Assembly: GCF_015182315.1 (NCBI RefSeq)
Contig: NZ_PRDL01000001.1
Coordinates: 1,922,001-1,986,000, forward strand
From: Cellvibrio polysaccharolyticus
GTDB lineage: Bacteria > Pseudomonadota > Gammaproteobacteria > Pseudomonadales > Cellvibrionaceae
Direction of reading: 5' to 3'
DNA: 64,000 bases
Shown: positions 1-8,113 of the stretch, piece by piece
How positions within the stretch are numbered: the first letter of the stretch is position 1
Layout: the number at the start of each line of letters is the position of its first letter
The notes under the pieces: generated by a model
Seen by the model: only the letters and a program-made list of their open reading frames with translations
The model's database searches: none
Told to the model about the DNA's origin: nothing
Program-made: the position numbers and the translations under genes

Positions 1-1
1 T

Positions 2-45
2 GGAAGCTGTCTCAAAATTTTTTAATGGTTCATGAGACGCTTTCC
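2..45. repeat. imperfect inverted repeat at window edge
   Basis: GGAAGCTGTCTCA (2-14) and TGAGACGCTTTCC (33-45) can pair with small mismatches across an AT-rich loop. It could be a terminator remnant or the end of a mobile element cut by the window edge. I see no gene in 1-151. Confidence 0.3.
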
Positions 46-151
46 AGATAGTCGATGGCAGACCGCCGAAATCGACAGGATGTTGAAAAATTATTATCTG
101 ACACAGGGTGTGCGCCATTCTGTCCGTTTGTGCCGGGTCGTCAGGTGTGTG

Positions 152-1390
152 TTACAAGGCGCGTAACTGCGCCTGTAAAAACGCTTTTTCCGCCTCCCGG
201 TCACTTAAATTCAGTGCTTTACCATAATCGGCTTTGGCGGCATCGGTATTACCGCACTGTCGGTAGAGTTTTGCCCGTGCCGCATAGGCGTAATGATAGT
301 TGGCCAATTCACGTTCAATCAGCGGCGTAATCAGGTCAATTCCCGCTTGTGCGCCCTCGTGCATCGCCACGGCGATGGCGCGATTCAAAGCAATAACCGG
401 CGACGGATAACGATTCAGCAACAAGGTATAGATACCGCTGATTTCGTGCCAGTCGGTATCCTGTGCGCTGGCGGCTTCGGCATGTAGTGCGGCGATAGCG
501 GCTTGCAGGCTGTAAAAACCGGGGTTTCCGGCAGCCCATGCCTCTTGAACACGGCTCACGCCTTCGCCAATCAGTTCGGCGTTCCACAGGCTGCGATCCT
601 GATCTTCCAGCAATATCAGATCACCATTTTCAGTGACGCGGGTAGCGCGTCGGGATTCCTGCAATAACATCAGCGCCAGCAAGCCATTGATTTCATCATC
701 CGTGTGTAATTCATGGAGTAAACGGGTTAGTCGAATCGCTTCGCTGGCAAGGTCGGGAGTGCCTGCTGCAGCGGGCAAAAGCGAGGAATAGCCTTCGTTA
801 AATACCAGATAAATAACTTGCAGCACCGACTGCAAACGCTCGGCAAAAATCGTCTGGTCGGGGATTTCATAAGGGATATTGGCGGTGCGAATTTTCTGCC
901 GCGCTCGCACAATGCGTTGCGCCAGAGTGGAAGGCGTCACCAAAAACGTTCTGGCAATCGCTTCGGTGGTCAGGCCGCAAACTTCGCGCAAGGTGAGTGC
1001 GACACGCGCCTCTTTGGACAGCGCCGGGTGGCAGCAGGTAAAGATCAGCCGCAGGCGGTCGTCTTCAATAAAACCGGTGGGTTCCGCAAAATTTTCTGCA
1101 TCGCTCAACAGTTCCTGCTGTTCCAGCCAGGCGGTTTCGCGTGCTTGCAAGCGGGAGCGCTTGCGCAATAGATCAATCGCTTTAAAGCGACCGGTAGACA
1201 CCAGCCAGGAATAGGGGTTGGCCGGAATGCCGGCTTGCGGCCATTGGTGCCAGGCGGCGGTAAAAGCCTCCTGCATGGCATCTTCGGCGAGGTCAAAGTC
1301 GCCGAGCAGGCGAATAAGCGTGGCAAGAACCCGCCGGGATTCCTGCTGATAGAAGGCATTTAACGATTGCTGATCGAACCTGTCCGGCAT
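152..1390 (-). CDS. ECF42-type RNA polymerase sigma factor with C-terminal TPR-like domain
   Basis: A 412-residue sigma-70 family protein. The first ~170 residues hold the sigma2 region (LLGDFDLAEDAMQEAFTAA, then a WLVSTGRFKAIDLLRK stretch) and the sigma4 helix-turn-helix (LTTEAIARTFLVTPSTLAQR). The remaining ~230 residues are helical and contain VFNEGYSSL and a TPR-like YPSPVIALNRAIAVA segment. This long C-terminal extension is characteristic of the ECF42 group, which lacks a classical anti-sigma factor. An AGGA lies 7 nt before the ATG. ECF42 genes usually sit beside a YciI/DGPF-domain gene; none is visible upstream, and the downstream side is cut by the window. It is transcribed divergently from cobU. 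Confidence 0.9.
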   Translation of the reverse strand: MPDRFDQQSLNAFYQQESRRVLATLIRLLGDFDLAEDAMQEAFTAAWHQWPQAGIPANPYSWLVSTGRFKAIDLLRKRSRLQARETAWLEQQELLSDAENFAEPTGFIEDDRLRLIFTCCHPALSKEARVALTLREVCGLTTEAIARTFLVTPSTLAQRIVRARQKIRTANIPYEIPDQTIFAERLQSVLQVIYLVFNEGYSSLLPAAAGTPDLASEAIRLTRLLHELHTDDEINGLLALMLLQESRRATRVTENGDLILLEDQDRSLWNAELIGEGVSRVQEAWAAGNPGFYSLQAAIAALHAEAASAQDTDWHEISGIYTLLLNRYPSPVIALNRAIAVAMHEGAQAGIDLITPLIERELANYHYAYAARAKLYRQCGNTDAAKADYGKALNLSDREAEKAFLQAQLRAL

Positions 1391-1537
1391 GAATAATCCT
1401 GCTGGCGTTGACTGTTATGGTTATTGGCTGTGTTTGCAATACTGACAATCGGCGATATTATCCGCCGTCTCCCGGATCTGCGAGCAGTATTGCTGCTTCT
1501 GGCGGTCTTAACTGTGAAGAAATGCAGGAAACTGGCA

Positions 1538-2098
1538 ATGAAACAACTGATTCTCGGCGGCGCCCGCTCCGGCAAAAGCGCACTGGCGCAAACCACCGCT
1601 GTACAACTGGCGGATGCCCGAAAAGAACGCGGGCAGGACACACAACTTATTTACCTCGCCACCTGCGATAACAGCGCCGCCGACAACGAAATGCAAACAC
1701 GCATCGCCCGCCACAAAGCTGAACGCGACGAACGTTGGACGCTGGTAGAAGCCGATGCAGATCTGGCGACAACACTAAAATCCATCGCCAACGACAACAC
1801 GATAATTCTGGTGGATTGCCTGACACTCTGGCTAACCCGGTGTTTATTGCTAGATGAAGACTTGTCAAAAGCCCTCATTTTTTGGCAACAACAAAAAGAA
1901 GCTTTATTAGCAGCAGTGAAATCATTACCCGGCGAAATTCTATTTATCAGCAATGAAGTCGGGCAGGGCGTAATACCGATGGGCGCACTAAGCCGCACAT
2001 TCGTAGACGAAGCCGGCTTTCTGCACCAGGCATTAGCCAGCCAATGTGATCGCGTTGTTTTTACCGTGGCTGGGTTGCCGATGGTGTTGAAAGGGTAA
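1538..2098 (+). CDS. cobU: adenosylcobinamide kinase / adenosylcobinamide-phosphate guanylyltransferase
   Basis: A bifunctional enzyme of cobalamin nucleotide-loop assembly: it phosphorylates adenosylcobinamide and then transfers GMP from GTP. The P-loop GGARSGKSALAQ is at the N-terminus, VDCLTLWLTR in the middle and NEVGQGVIPMG near the C-terminus, all typical of CobU. The open frame extends upstream, but the ATG at 1538 follows AGGAA by 7 nt and gives the normal start MKQLILGG. Length is 186 residues, normal for the family. No other cob gene and no cobalamin riboswitch were recognised nearby. The last ~125 codons are duplicated in diverged form at 3123-3497. Confidence 0.92.
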   Translation: MKQLILGGARSGKSALAQTTAVQLADARKERGQDTQLIYLATCDNSAADNEMQTRIARHKAERDERWTLVEADADLATTLKSIANDNTIILVDCLTLWLTRCLLLDEDLSKALIFWQQQKEALLAAVKSLPGEILFISNEVGQGVIPMGALSRTFVDEAGFLHQALASQCDRVVFTVAGLPMVLKG

Positions 2099-2355
2099 AG
2101 CAATACTTAACAATTTCAGCAGGAAAACCAGAGCAGATTCCAGAAAACATCCACACCTGTCACTTCTTATTTGCTGTGCTAACAGCTTGTATTCTTTACT
2201 TTTTGCGTATGACGGCAGGCGCTATATCAACTATGGTTTTTATTAATCCGCCATCGAGGTGTGTCGCCCAAGGCGGCAAGGATCAGCATGATGTGGAAGC
2301 ATCCGTCATTTTGTTAACACCTCTGATTTAATGTTGCCCGAAAAATGAGGACCCT

Positions 2356-3087
2356 ATGATATCGCAACTGATATTGGTTGTTGCGCTTGCCCTTGTTCAT
2401 GCCAATGCTGCCAAATTGCTGCAATTGAAGGATATCCCCCGCAGTGGCGCCTTGTCATTTGCGGGCGGTGTTTCTGTCGCTTACGTTTTTATTCTTATTT
2501 TTCCCGAATTGGTAGAAGCTCAGGAAGCCATCAGTGATCATGGCATGCTGGCTTACCTTGAATACCATGCGTACCTGGTTGCTCTCGTAGGGCTAACCGC
2601 TTTTTACGGCCTTGAGCGTTGTGTAAAACATTCCCGGGGCGCTCAGAATCAAAAAAACGAAGAACCCGATAAGGCCGCTGGCCTTGGCGTATTTTGGTTA
2701 CACATTGTTTCGTTCGCGCTCTACAACTCGTTGATAGGCTACCTGCTTGTTTACCGCGAAGGTGAAATTTTTGAGTTGAGCTTGTTTGTACTGGCTATGG
2801 GCTTTCATTTTTTAGTAAATGACAATGGGCTAATCAAACTTCAACGCAGTGCCTATCTGCACCACGGTCGCTGGATACTGTCTGCAGCGGTTCTGTGGGG
2901 CTGGGGTATTGGCCAGTTTGTTAAAGTTAGCGAAGCAACAACCAGTCTTCTATTCGCATTTCTGGCCGGCGGTATTATTCTCAATGTGCTGAAAGAAGAA
3001 TTGCCGGGAGATCGCCAGAGCCGGTTCATGCCATTCGCTGTTGGCGCTGGCGTGTATGCCACGTTACTGTTATTGATAGCAGGCTAG
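2356..3087 (+). CDS. integral membrane protein, distantly ZIP-like
   Basis: A 243-residue protein with about eight hydrophobic segments and a short charged loop (~residues 95-110). Helices carry polar residues in a ZIP-like arrangement: LVHANAAKLL in TM1, HIVSFALYNSLIG in TM4, FHFLVNDNGL in TM5, and an AGGIILNVLKEELP motif in TM7. This makes a divalent-metal transporter of the ZIP superfamily a possible but unproven role; the classical HExPHEx signature is absent. GAGGAC sits just before the ATG. The gene lies alone between cobU and a partial cobU copy, so it may have arrived together with that duplication. Confidence 0.6.
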   Translation: MISQLILVVALALVHANAAKLLQLKDIPRSGALSFAGGVSVAYVFILIFPELVEAQEAISDHGMLAYLEYHAYLVALVGLTAFYGLERCVKHSRGAQNQKNEEPDKAAGLGVFWLHIVSFALYNSLIGYLLVYREGEIFELSLFVLAMGFHFLVNDNGLIKLQRSAYLHHGRWILSAAVLWGWGIGQFVKVSEATTSLLFAFLAGGIILNVLKEELPGDRQSRFMPFAVGAGVYATLLLLIAG

Positions 3088-3122
3088 CTGTTTATCTTGT
3101 GACACTCTAAGCGACGGTCGGC

Positions 3123-3497
3123 CGCGACGAACGCTGGACACTGGTAGAAGCCGACGCGAACCTGGCAGCAACACTAAAATCCATCGCTAACGACAACAAC
3201 ATAATTCTGGTGGACTGCCTGACACTCTGGCTAACCCGATGTTTGCTGGTAGACGAAGACTTATCAAAAGCCCTCATTTTTTGGCAGCAACAAAAAGAAG
3301 CTTTATTGGCGGTAGTGAAATCATTACCGGGTGAAATTATATTTATCAGCAATGAAGTCGGGCAGGGAGTAATACCAATGGGCGCACTAAGCCGCACCTT
3401 CGTCGATGAAGCCGGCTTTCTGCACCAGGCATTAGCCAGCCAATGTGATCGTGTTGTTTTTACGGTGGCGGGGTTGCCGATGGTGTTGAAGGGGTAG
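3123..3497 (+). pseudogene. cobU: C-terminal fragment of cobU (partial second copy)
   Basis: An in-frame 124-codon stretch from RDERWTLVEA to the natural CobU C-terminus MVLKG. It matches the intact cobU at 1724-2097 at roughly 91% nucleotide identity (about 34 differences in 374 bp, counted by eye), mostly synonymous. The P-loop half is missing and a stop codon lies in frame at 3108-3110, so it cannot be a working kinase. The two copies are in the same orientation, 1,399 bp apart, and bracket the ZIP-like gene. The synonymous bias suggests the copy came from a related functional allele rather than by slow decay of a local duplicate. Confidence 0.88.
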
Positions 3498-3668
3498 GAT
3501 GGATTTTGGAAATTACCAATTATTAGCGAAGTATTTCATCAAAGCTTAAGTTGTGTAGCATCTAACTATTGCCTTTTTTGTAAGTTTGAATTCATCTGAA
3601 TGCTAATGCGCGGTAAAAGTAGGCTCTCTAACTATACAGAGTGTCTACAGTTGCTGGGTAATTCGGCC

Positions 3669-3730
3669 GGCTAACGTCGTGGTAACGGGAGCGCAGCGTA
3701 GTCTGCGTCCCGTTGAGTACCGTGTTAAAC
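3669..3730 (-). other. integron attC recombination site
   Basis: Read on the minus strand: R'' GTTTAAC (3730-3724), an L'' arm ending CTCAAC, an inner stem GGGACGCAG/CTGCGCTCCC, L' GTTACCAC and R' GTTAGCC (3675-3669). The L'' arm has one more base than its partner (TCAAC against AAC), matching the extrahelical base that directs strand choice by IntI recombinases. It begins 7 nt after the stop codon of the upstream minus-strand gene, the usual cassette arrangement. Confidence 0.75.
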
Positions 3731-3737
3731 ATTGCTG

Positions 3738-4751
3738 TTAATCCAACTTTATTGCTGCTTTCGGAATTAACTCAACAACTGACCTTGTGGTATTTGATTG
3801 TTGGGAGTCAGATTTAATAAAACCGGTGTCTTGCGGTGAAAAAATACAAGCTGCCGCATGGCTAAGAACAATATCCTTACTTTCTTCAGAAACAGCCGAA
3901 TTGGTTATGGCTGTATAGGTCATTAGTGCATTTTGCCTATGTTTATTAACAATGGCGCTATGCTTATGAGATAGAAAGTTTTTAGCCGAAAGAAATAGCA
4001 TATAAGATATAACAAAAAAAATCAGTACTTTACTTGTTACAAGCTGTATAGATTGAATAGTACCTTCGGGTTGCAGCCATGACCATTTATGAAAAAATAT
4101 ACTTAAAAATGCATAGGCTCCCAAACCCCAAGCCAATTTAGTAGTTCGGCTGCGCCATGTTTCTGCTAGTTCCTCATGCACATCTGCTTCATCTTTAAAA
4201 TAAATTGCCTGCTGTGAAACACCTTGCTCTGCTGCAACTCTTCTAACATCTGCAAGAACATTTTGTGCTTGTTCTTGATGTTCAGTTAACTGCTCAGTTA
4301 TTTCTAAAGCTTCGTCTTTTACGTTTTGAAGCATTGCCCGAGCTTCATTTTCCATTCTCTGAAAATCAACAGATTTGCTTGTTCCATATGATATAAATGG
4401 GAATAATTTTTGAAATGCGGGAGCGTATGCGTTGGTAACTTGTTGGATTAATTGATCTCTTGGCTGGGTAGGGTTTTGGTTTTGTACGGTGGTTGGGTCA
4501 AAATCTAAAACCTGCTGAAACCTATTAAAATCAGCATCGGCTTGCTGTTTGATTTCAGAAAGTATTTTCTCTGGGAAATCATCCAGCGTCGAAAGGCCTA
4601 GCTGATTATAGAGTCTGATTAGTTTTGAGGCTGGAGCCACGATAGCAGAGAAATCAAAATTTCTTCCCAGCTCTTCCTCTCTGGCAAGACTTTTCGGGTC
4701 AAATGCCTGCATCCGGGATAGTGATTCTTGTGTTTCTTCCAATTGACTCAT
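3738..4751 (-). CDS. cassette-borne membrane protein with coiled coil and two transmembrane helices
   Basis: A 337-residue protein I do not recognise. Residues 1-125 are soluble, ~130-180 form a likely coiled coil rich in E, Q and A, and two hydrophobic helices lie at ~204-221 and ~239-256. A short C-terminal domain follows. AAGGAG precedes the ATG at 4751. Its stop codon lies 7 nt from an attC site, so it is an integron cassette gene. Base composition is AT-rich compared with the flanking core genes. The layout (long soluble part plus a helical hairpin) recalls membrane effectors, but no catalytic motif is visible and I assign no function. Confidence 0.7.
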   Translation of the reverse strand: MSQLEETQESLSRMQAFDPKSLAREEELGRNFDFSAIVAPASKLIRLYNQLGLSTLDDFPEKILSEIKQQADADFNRFQQVLDFDPTTVQNQNPTQPRDQLIQQVTNAYAPAFQKLFPFISYGTSKSVDFQRMENEARAMLQNVKDEALEITEQLTEHQEQAQNVLADVRRVAAEQGVSQQAIYFKDEADVHEELAETWRSRTTKLAWGLGAYAFLSIFFHKWSWLQPEGTIQSIQLVTSKVLIFFVISYMLFLSAKNFLSHKHSAIVNKHRQNALMTYTAITNSAVSEESKDIVLSHAAACIFSPQDTGFIKSDSQQSNTTRSVVELIPKAAIKLD

Positions 4752-5013
4752 TTTTTCTCCTTACTCGGACAAGATATTTAGCACCGCGATAAGCTGTGCT
4801 TCTTAAATTGCATTTTTTCCATAAAATGGAGCGAAGCAGAATGGCAAAAATGCAATTTAAAAACCACCCGTTTGATTGCCTCGTATGATCGATTTTCAGC
4901 AGTTTTACCTCAACTGCCAAAAGCGATAAGGTGAAGCCCATACCTGCGCCAAGGAGTATTCAATAAGGTAGCCCGATTAAAGAATGGGAAATCAGGTTAT
5001 CCCGTTAACAAGC

Positions 5014-6062
5014 ATGGGCGCCTTGCTGACTCTACTTTTAACTCGAACAGTCGAATGGGCTTCGAGCCTGGGCAGCACCACCCGAATGTAGCAAGGGTGC
5101 GTTATGAAAACAACTACCAACGCCAGCATTAATCGCAGTGAGCCCCATGTCGGTATCGACATTGGCAAAAGTACGCTAGACCTCTGCATTTACGAGGTCG
5201 ATATTTATCATCAATTTCCTAACAACAGCGAAGGCATAAAGGCTTTGGCCAAAATGCTCGCTTTCTAAAAACTCACCCGCATTCTGGTCGAGGCAACAGA
5301 TGGAAGTTTTGGTTGAAGCGAGTGGCCGGTGATTGTGGTGCAACCTGTTCAAGTGCGTCAGTTTGCCAATGCACAAAATCTGAAAGCCAAAACCGATAAA
5401 CTGGATGCGCACCTGATTACTCAATTTGGTGCAGTACTCAGGCCAGAGATTCGCCCTTTAAACTCTAAAAAAGTTCGTTATAACAGGGATTTATTGGCCC
5501 GCAAGCGCCAGCTGAATTAGTGCCGAGTGCAAGAACTCAATCGCCAGCAAAAAGCGCTAGAAATCATACACGATTTATCAAAGTGCTCAATAAAGAAATC
5601 GAATGGGTTAACAGCTGCAGGGCAAAGCGGTTGCAGAGGTGAGCGAATGGCAATGCCCCCATGAAATCCTTAACTCTATACCTGGCATTGGCGATGGCGT
5701 GATCTTTACCCTGCTGGGTGAGCTGTCTGAACTGGACAATCTATCCAGCCGTAAAATCAGCGCAATGTGTGGTTTGGCACCATTCAATCGGGACAGTGGA
5801 GCAATGAAAAGCAGGTGTCGTATCAACGGTGGCCGAGCACCAATTCGAACCGTGCTGTATATGGCCATGCTAAGCGCCATTCAGTGCAACAAAGTCATTA
5901 AAGCCTTTTACCAAAACCTAGTCGCGCAGGGTAAGCACAATAAAGTCGCGCTTACCGCCTGCATGCGAAAGATAATGGCCATATTGAATGCAATGGTGCG
6001 CGATAATTGCGAGTGGCAAGTAACTAAATTTGCGTTGCAGGTATTGATTTTTTACCATAGTC
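5014..6062 (+). mobile_element. decayed IS110-family insertion inside an attC site
   Basis: Bounded on the left by the attC-like arm CGTTAACAAGC (5003-5013) and on the right by GCTTGTTAGGC (6063-6073). These two are complementary over TAACAAGC, as expected for the two halves of one attC. The right half begins 4 nt after the stop of the 6077-6700 gene. IS110-family elements of the IS1111-attC group are known to target attC sites. The ~90 bp between the left arm and the transposase start is non-coding, where an IS110-type bridge RNA could lie. The element is about 1.05 kb, shorter than intact relatives. Confidence 0.7.
5104..6060 (+). pseudogene. IS110-family transposase, broken by stops and frameshifts
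   Basis: The frame starts at the ATG at 5104 and shows the DEDD-type N-terminal motif HVGIDIGKSTLDL, then stops at ~5266. Further pieces follow in other frames: AKTDKLDAHLITQFG (~5390-5430, with the family's D-K-x-D-A motif) and the C-terminal transposase_20 region SIPGIGDGVIFTLLGEL ... CGLAPFNRDSG ... INGGRAPIRTVLYMA (~5665-5870). The last recognisable residues (ILNAMVRDN) end near 6010; the open frame then runs on into the attC half and stops at 6097. Several lesions mean no functional enzyme is made. Confidence 0.88.
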
Positions 6063-6076
6063 GCTTGTTAGGCATT

Positions 6077-6700
6077 TTACGGCTGATTGGTAGGTAAATA
6101 CCAATTACCTTTATTGTTCACGAAATCATTTAACTGAGCTTGGTTGATTGGAATATTCGGGTCAAGTCTTTGAACAAAGCTAAGACTATTAAGTGTTATT
6201 CGTGGCCTAGAATATTCTTTGTCCTCTATAAAAACCTCCATACCTAACATATAGAGCGATACATCGGTGTATGCTTCCCCTTTAGAGGCATAATATGACT
6301 TTATAATAATAGGTATGTCGCCATTGCTAAATTTTACGACCCCGCTCTCTGGTTGGACATGCTTCAACGTAAGCTCTTGTAACTCGTGCATAACAGACCC
6401 CATGTGCCAAAACTTACCTGATGAATCGATCGGAGCTGAATACTCATGAATTAAAGGCGGAAAGAAAACTTCACCTTTGAGAAAATAGCTTTCGTTACTA
6501 GCTGAAGCAACATATACGCTTTTTCCTTCATCTTTAAAGGTGCCTTTTAAGATCAAGTATCTCTCTTGTTTGAACTCTAAAACACTGAGTTGATGTGCCT
6601 GATGCGCAAAGACTAAACTTAAGATAGACATCGCCACAGCTATCATAGAGCCTATAAAAGCCGATATCGGATTTTCAATTAACTTTTTGAGTGAGTTCAT
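6077..6700 (-). CDS. cassette-borne membrane-anchored protein of unknown function
   Basis: A 207-residue protein with one N-terminal transmembrane helix (ISAFIGSMIAVAMSILSLVFA, ~residues 13-33) followed by a soluble domain, probably periplasmic or membrane-attached. No family recognised. A GTG two codons upstream is possible, but the ATG at 6700 has GGAG 8 nt before it. The start lies 14 nt past an attC-like R' core (GTTAGGC on the minus strand, 6720-6714) and the stop lies 4 nt before an attC R'' core (6073-6067). Its limits are therefore those of an integron cassette. AT-rich. Confidence 0.7.
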   Translation of the reverse strand: MNSLKKLIENPISAFIGSMIAVAMSILSLVFAHQAHQLSVLEFKQERYLILKGTFKDEGKSVYVASASNESYFLKGEVFFPPLIHEYSAPIDSSGKFWHMGSVMHELQELTLKHVQPESGVVKFSNGDIPIIIKSYYASKGEAYTDVSLYMLGMEVFIEDKEYSRPRITLNSLSFVQRLDPNIPINQAQLNDFVNNKGNWYLPTNQP

Positions 6701-6713
6701 GAACACTGCTCCG

Positions 6714-6758
6714 GCCTAACATCTTGATAACGCGCATGCGCGTTATCAGCCCTTAAAA
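6714..6758 (-). other. degenerate attC-like site
   Basis: On the minus strand a good R' core GTTAGGC (6720-6714) is preceded by a perfect 22-bp palindrome (6726-6747, centred on GCGCATGCGC) whose arms act like L''/L'. A weak R'' (TTTTAAG, 6758-6752) follows at the expected distance. The R'' deviates from RYYYAAC, so the site may be worn or the true R'' may be elsewhere, for example the GGCTAAC at 7125-7119. Confidence 0.45.
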
Positions 6759-6833
6759 TTATTTTAAAAGCAAAGCCTGACTATTTGAATGGCCTGTGCT
6801 TTAACCCTTTTCCTAACCCAGCATTGGGCGAAA

Positions 6834-7103
6834 AACGTGTATGCACGTTATCCTGTTTGGCGTTGCTCGTTATCATTCTTGTTCAACCAGGCAAGTTGTT
6901 GACTATAAAGTGGTTTTTGTAGAAAGCAATATGGATAACGTGCTTTTATGGGGAGATAAACGTGCAGGGATTAGGCGGGAGTTTTAATACACTGTGTAAA
7001 CATGCAGTTTTTGATTCGCTTGTTACGGAGTCGGTTATTTGAAGATAGAAATACAAAGCCTGATGGGGTCAGACTCAATCTGTTTGCTGGTCTCAAGTTG
7101 GCA
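6834..7103. repeat. 270-bp direct repeat, copy A
   Basis: Matches 9078-9346 in the same orientation at about 86% identity (37 differences by eye, almost no gaps). Both begin with a short palindrome (AACGYGYATGCRCGTT) and end at TTGGC. No convincing ORF lies inside. It contains TGATGGGGTCAGACTCAATC, a motif type I have seen flanking dispersed repeats. It may be an ORF-less cassette, a MITE-like element or a non-coding RNA gene. Confidence 0.8.
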
Positions 7104-7220
7104 CAATGCGAGTTTGTCGTTAGCCTGGCAGGGAAGTCCAACCTTCGGTCTCACGTGTAATTTCCTCATCAAGAGTCAGAGCATGAAGTTCAGGGTTATC
7201 GGGATGGCGCTGGCCGCTGG

Positions 7221-7919
7221 TCAGGCAGGGCCGTGGCTGGCTGCGAAGGCCGCGAGCGGATGGTGCTGGAGCATTTCCCGTTCGGCCGCATTCAGCAGTG
7301 CATGGCAATCGGCCAGAGCCGGATACGGTGGAAATCCGGGCAGGTCGCACAGAAAACCGCGCTCCAGGTAGTGCGGAATCTTGATGAATTCATCGATCAC
7401 CCGCCGGCGAAACTCGTCATGGGTGAACCAGTTGTCCGTAGAGACCCCGAAGTAATTGACACCCCAGCAGGACAGGCGCAGCCCTGGCCAATGCTTTTCG
7501 AGCGTCATGGCGTAGCGCCGGGTCGAGCAAATCTTGCCGATCGCCAGGACACTGCCGATGGACGACGGGCTGACCGATTCGCGCAATTTCGCCAGCCCGA
7601 GGATGACGTTTTCTCCGGTATTGGTCGCGGCGTGCTCCAGGATCATGGCAGAGGCCGGCATGCCGAGCTGACGCAGCCGGGCGCCGATGATGTAGGCCTC
7701 GGTCTCGGCCTGGCCCGCGGTGGCGCCACCGGAAATGAGCAGCTTGGCGAACATGCCCCGACGCCACAGACCGTAGGCTTCGTCGCAAAACTCCTCCACC
7801 CCGTGGCGGGTGCCGAACAGGAAGCCGATATCGCATGTGGCCAAGGGCACGCCTGGCATGACGTGCCGGCCAATCTGCTGTAACGACGATGTATTCATGG
7901 GCAAATTCCGAAAGTGCAT
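7221..7919 (-). CDS. DUF218 (YdcF/ElyC/SanA-like) protein
   Basis: A 232-residue protein with the DUF218 core: an N-terminal DIGFLFGTR strand, LLISGGATAG followed by an acidic E-T-E-AYIIGARLRQLG segment, and EHAATNTGENVILG. Family members are linked to envelope metabolism (ElyC) or small-molecule binding (YdcF), and the biochemical role is not settled. There is no signal peptide or membrane helix, so it is probably cytoplasmic like YdcF. A second possible start is the ATG at 7898. The gene is clearly GC-richer than the AT-rich genes on either side, pointing to a separate origin. It is inside the cassette cluster on the common minus strand, with an attC upstream. Its own downstream attC is not clear (a GGCTAAC core lies at 7125-7119). 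Confidence 0.8.
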   Translation of the reverse strand: MHFRNLPMNTSSLQQIGRHVMPGVPLATCDIGFLFGTRHGVEEFCDEAYGLWRRGMFAKLLISGGATAGQAETEAYIIGARLRQLGMPASAMILEHAATNTGENVILGLAKLRESVSPSSIGSVLAIGKICSTRRYAMTLEKHWPGLRLSCWGVNYFGVSTDNWFTHDEFRRRVIDEFIKIPHYLERGFLCDLPGFPPYPALADCHALLNAAEREMLQHHPLAAFAASHGPA

Positions 7920-8039
7920 GTTCCCGTATCGTTACCGGTCATGCGGCGACGACCCGGTTTCCTATTGAGAGTTACGATAAATTTCAAAAGTGCATTTGGC
8001 ACTAACTTTCCTGAACGTTGCGTTAAACCGCTAAACATT

Positions 8040-8113
8040 CATAACGCCTCAATAACGGGCAGCAGTTTTGCTGCGTCCGGCGCCGAAGGCGCGAAGTTGA
8101 TTGATTTGTTATG
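8040..8113 (-). other. integron attC recombination site (best preserved)
   Basis: Minus strand: R'' CATAAC (8113-8108), L'' TCAATCAAC, two inner stems (CGCCTTCGGCG and GCAGCAAAACTGCTGC), L' GTTATTGA and R' GCGTTATG (8047-8040). TCAATCAAC pairs with GTTATTGA except for one unpaired base, the hallmark extrahelical nucleotide of attC. The order and spacing match classical short attC sites such as that of aadA cassettes. The stop codon of the HEPN-motif gene lies inside R'', a common feature of cassettes. Confidence 0.85.

Noticed and set aside
1391..1537. Cobalamin riboswitch before cobU
   Set aside because: No B12-box-like sequence or the expected multi-stem layout in this 147-bp stretch.
4699..4941. 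80-residue minus-strand frame upstream of the cassette membrane protein
   Set aside because: It overlaps the real gene in another frame, has no RBS and no protein-like composition.
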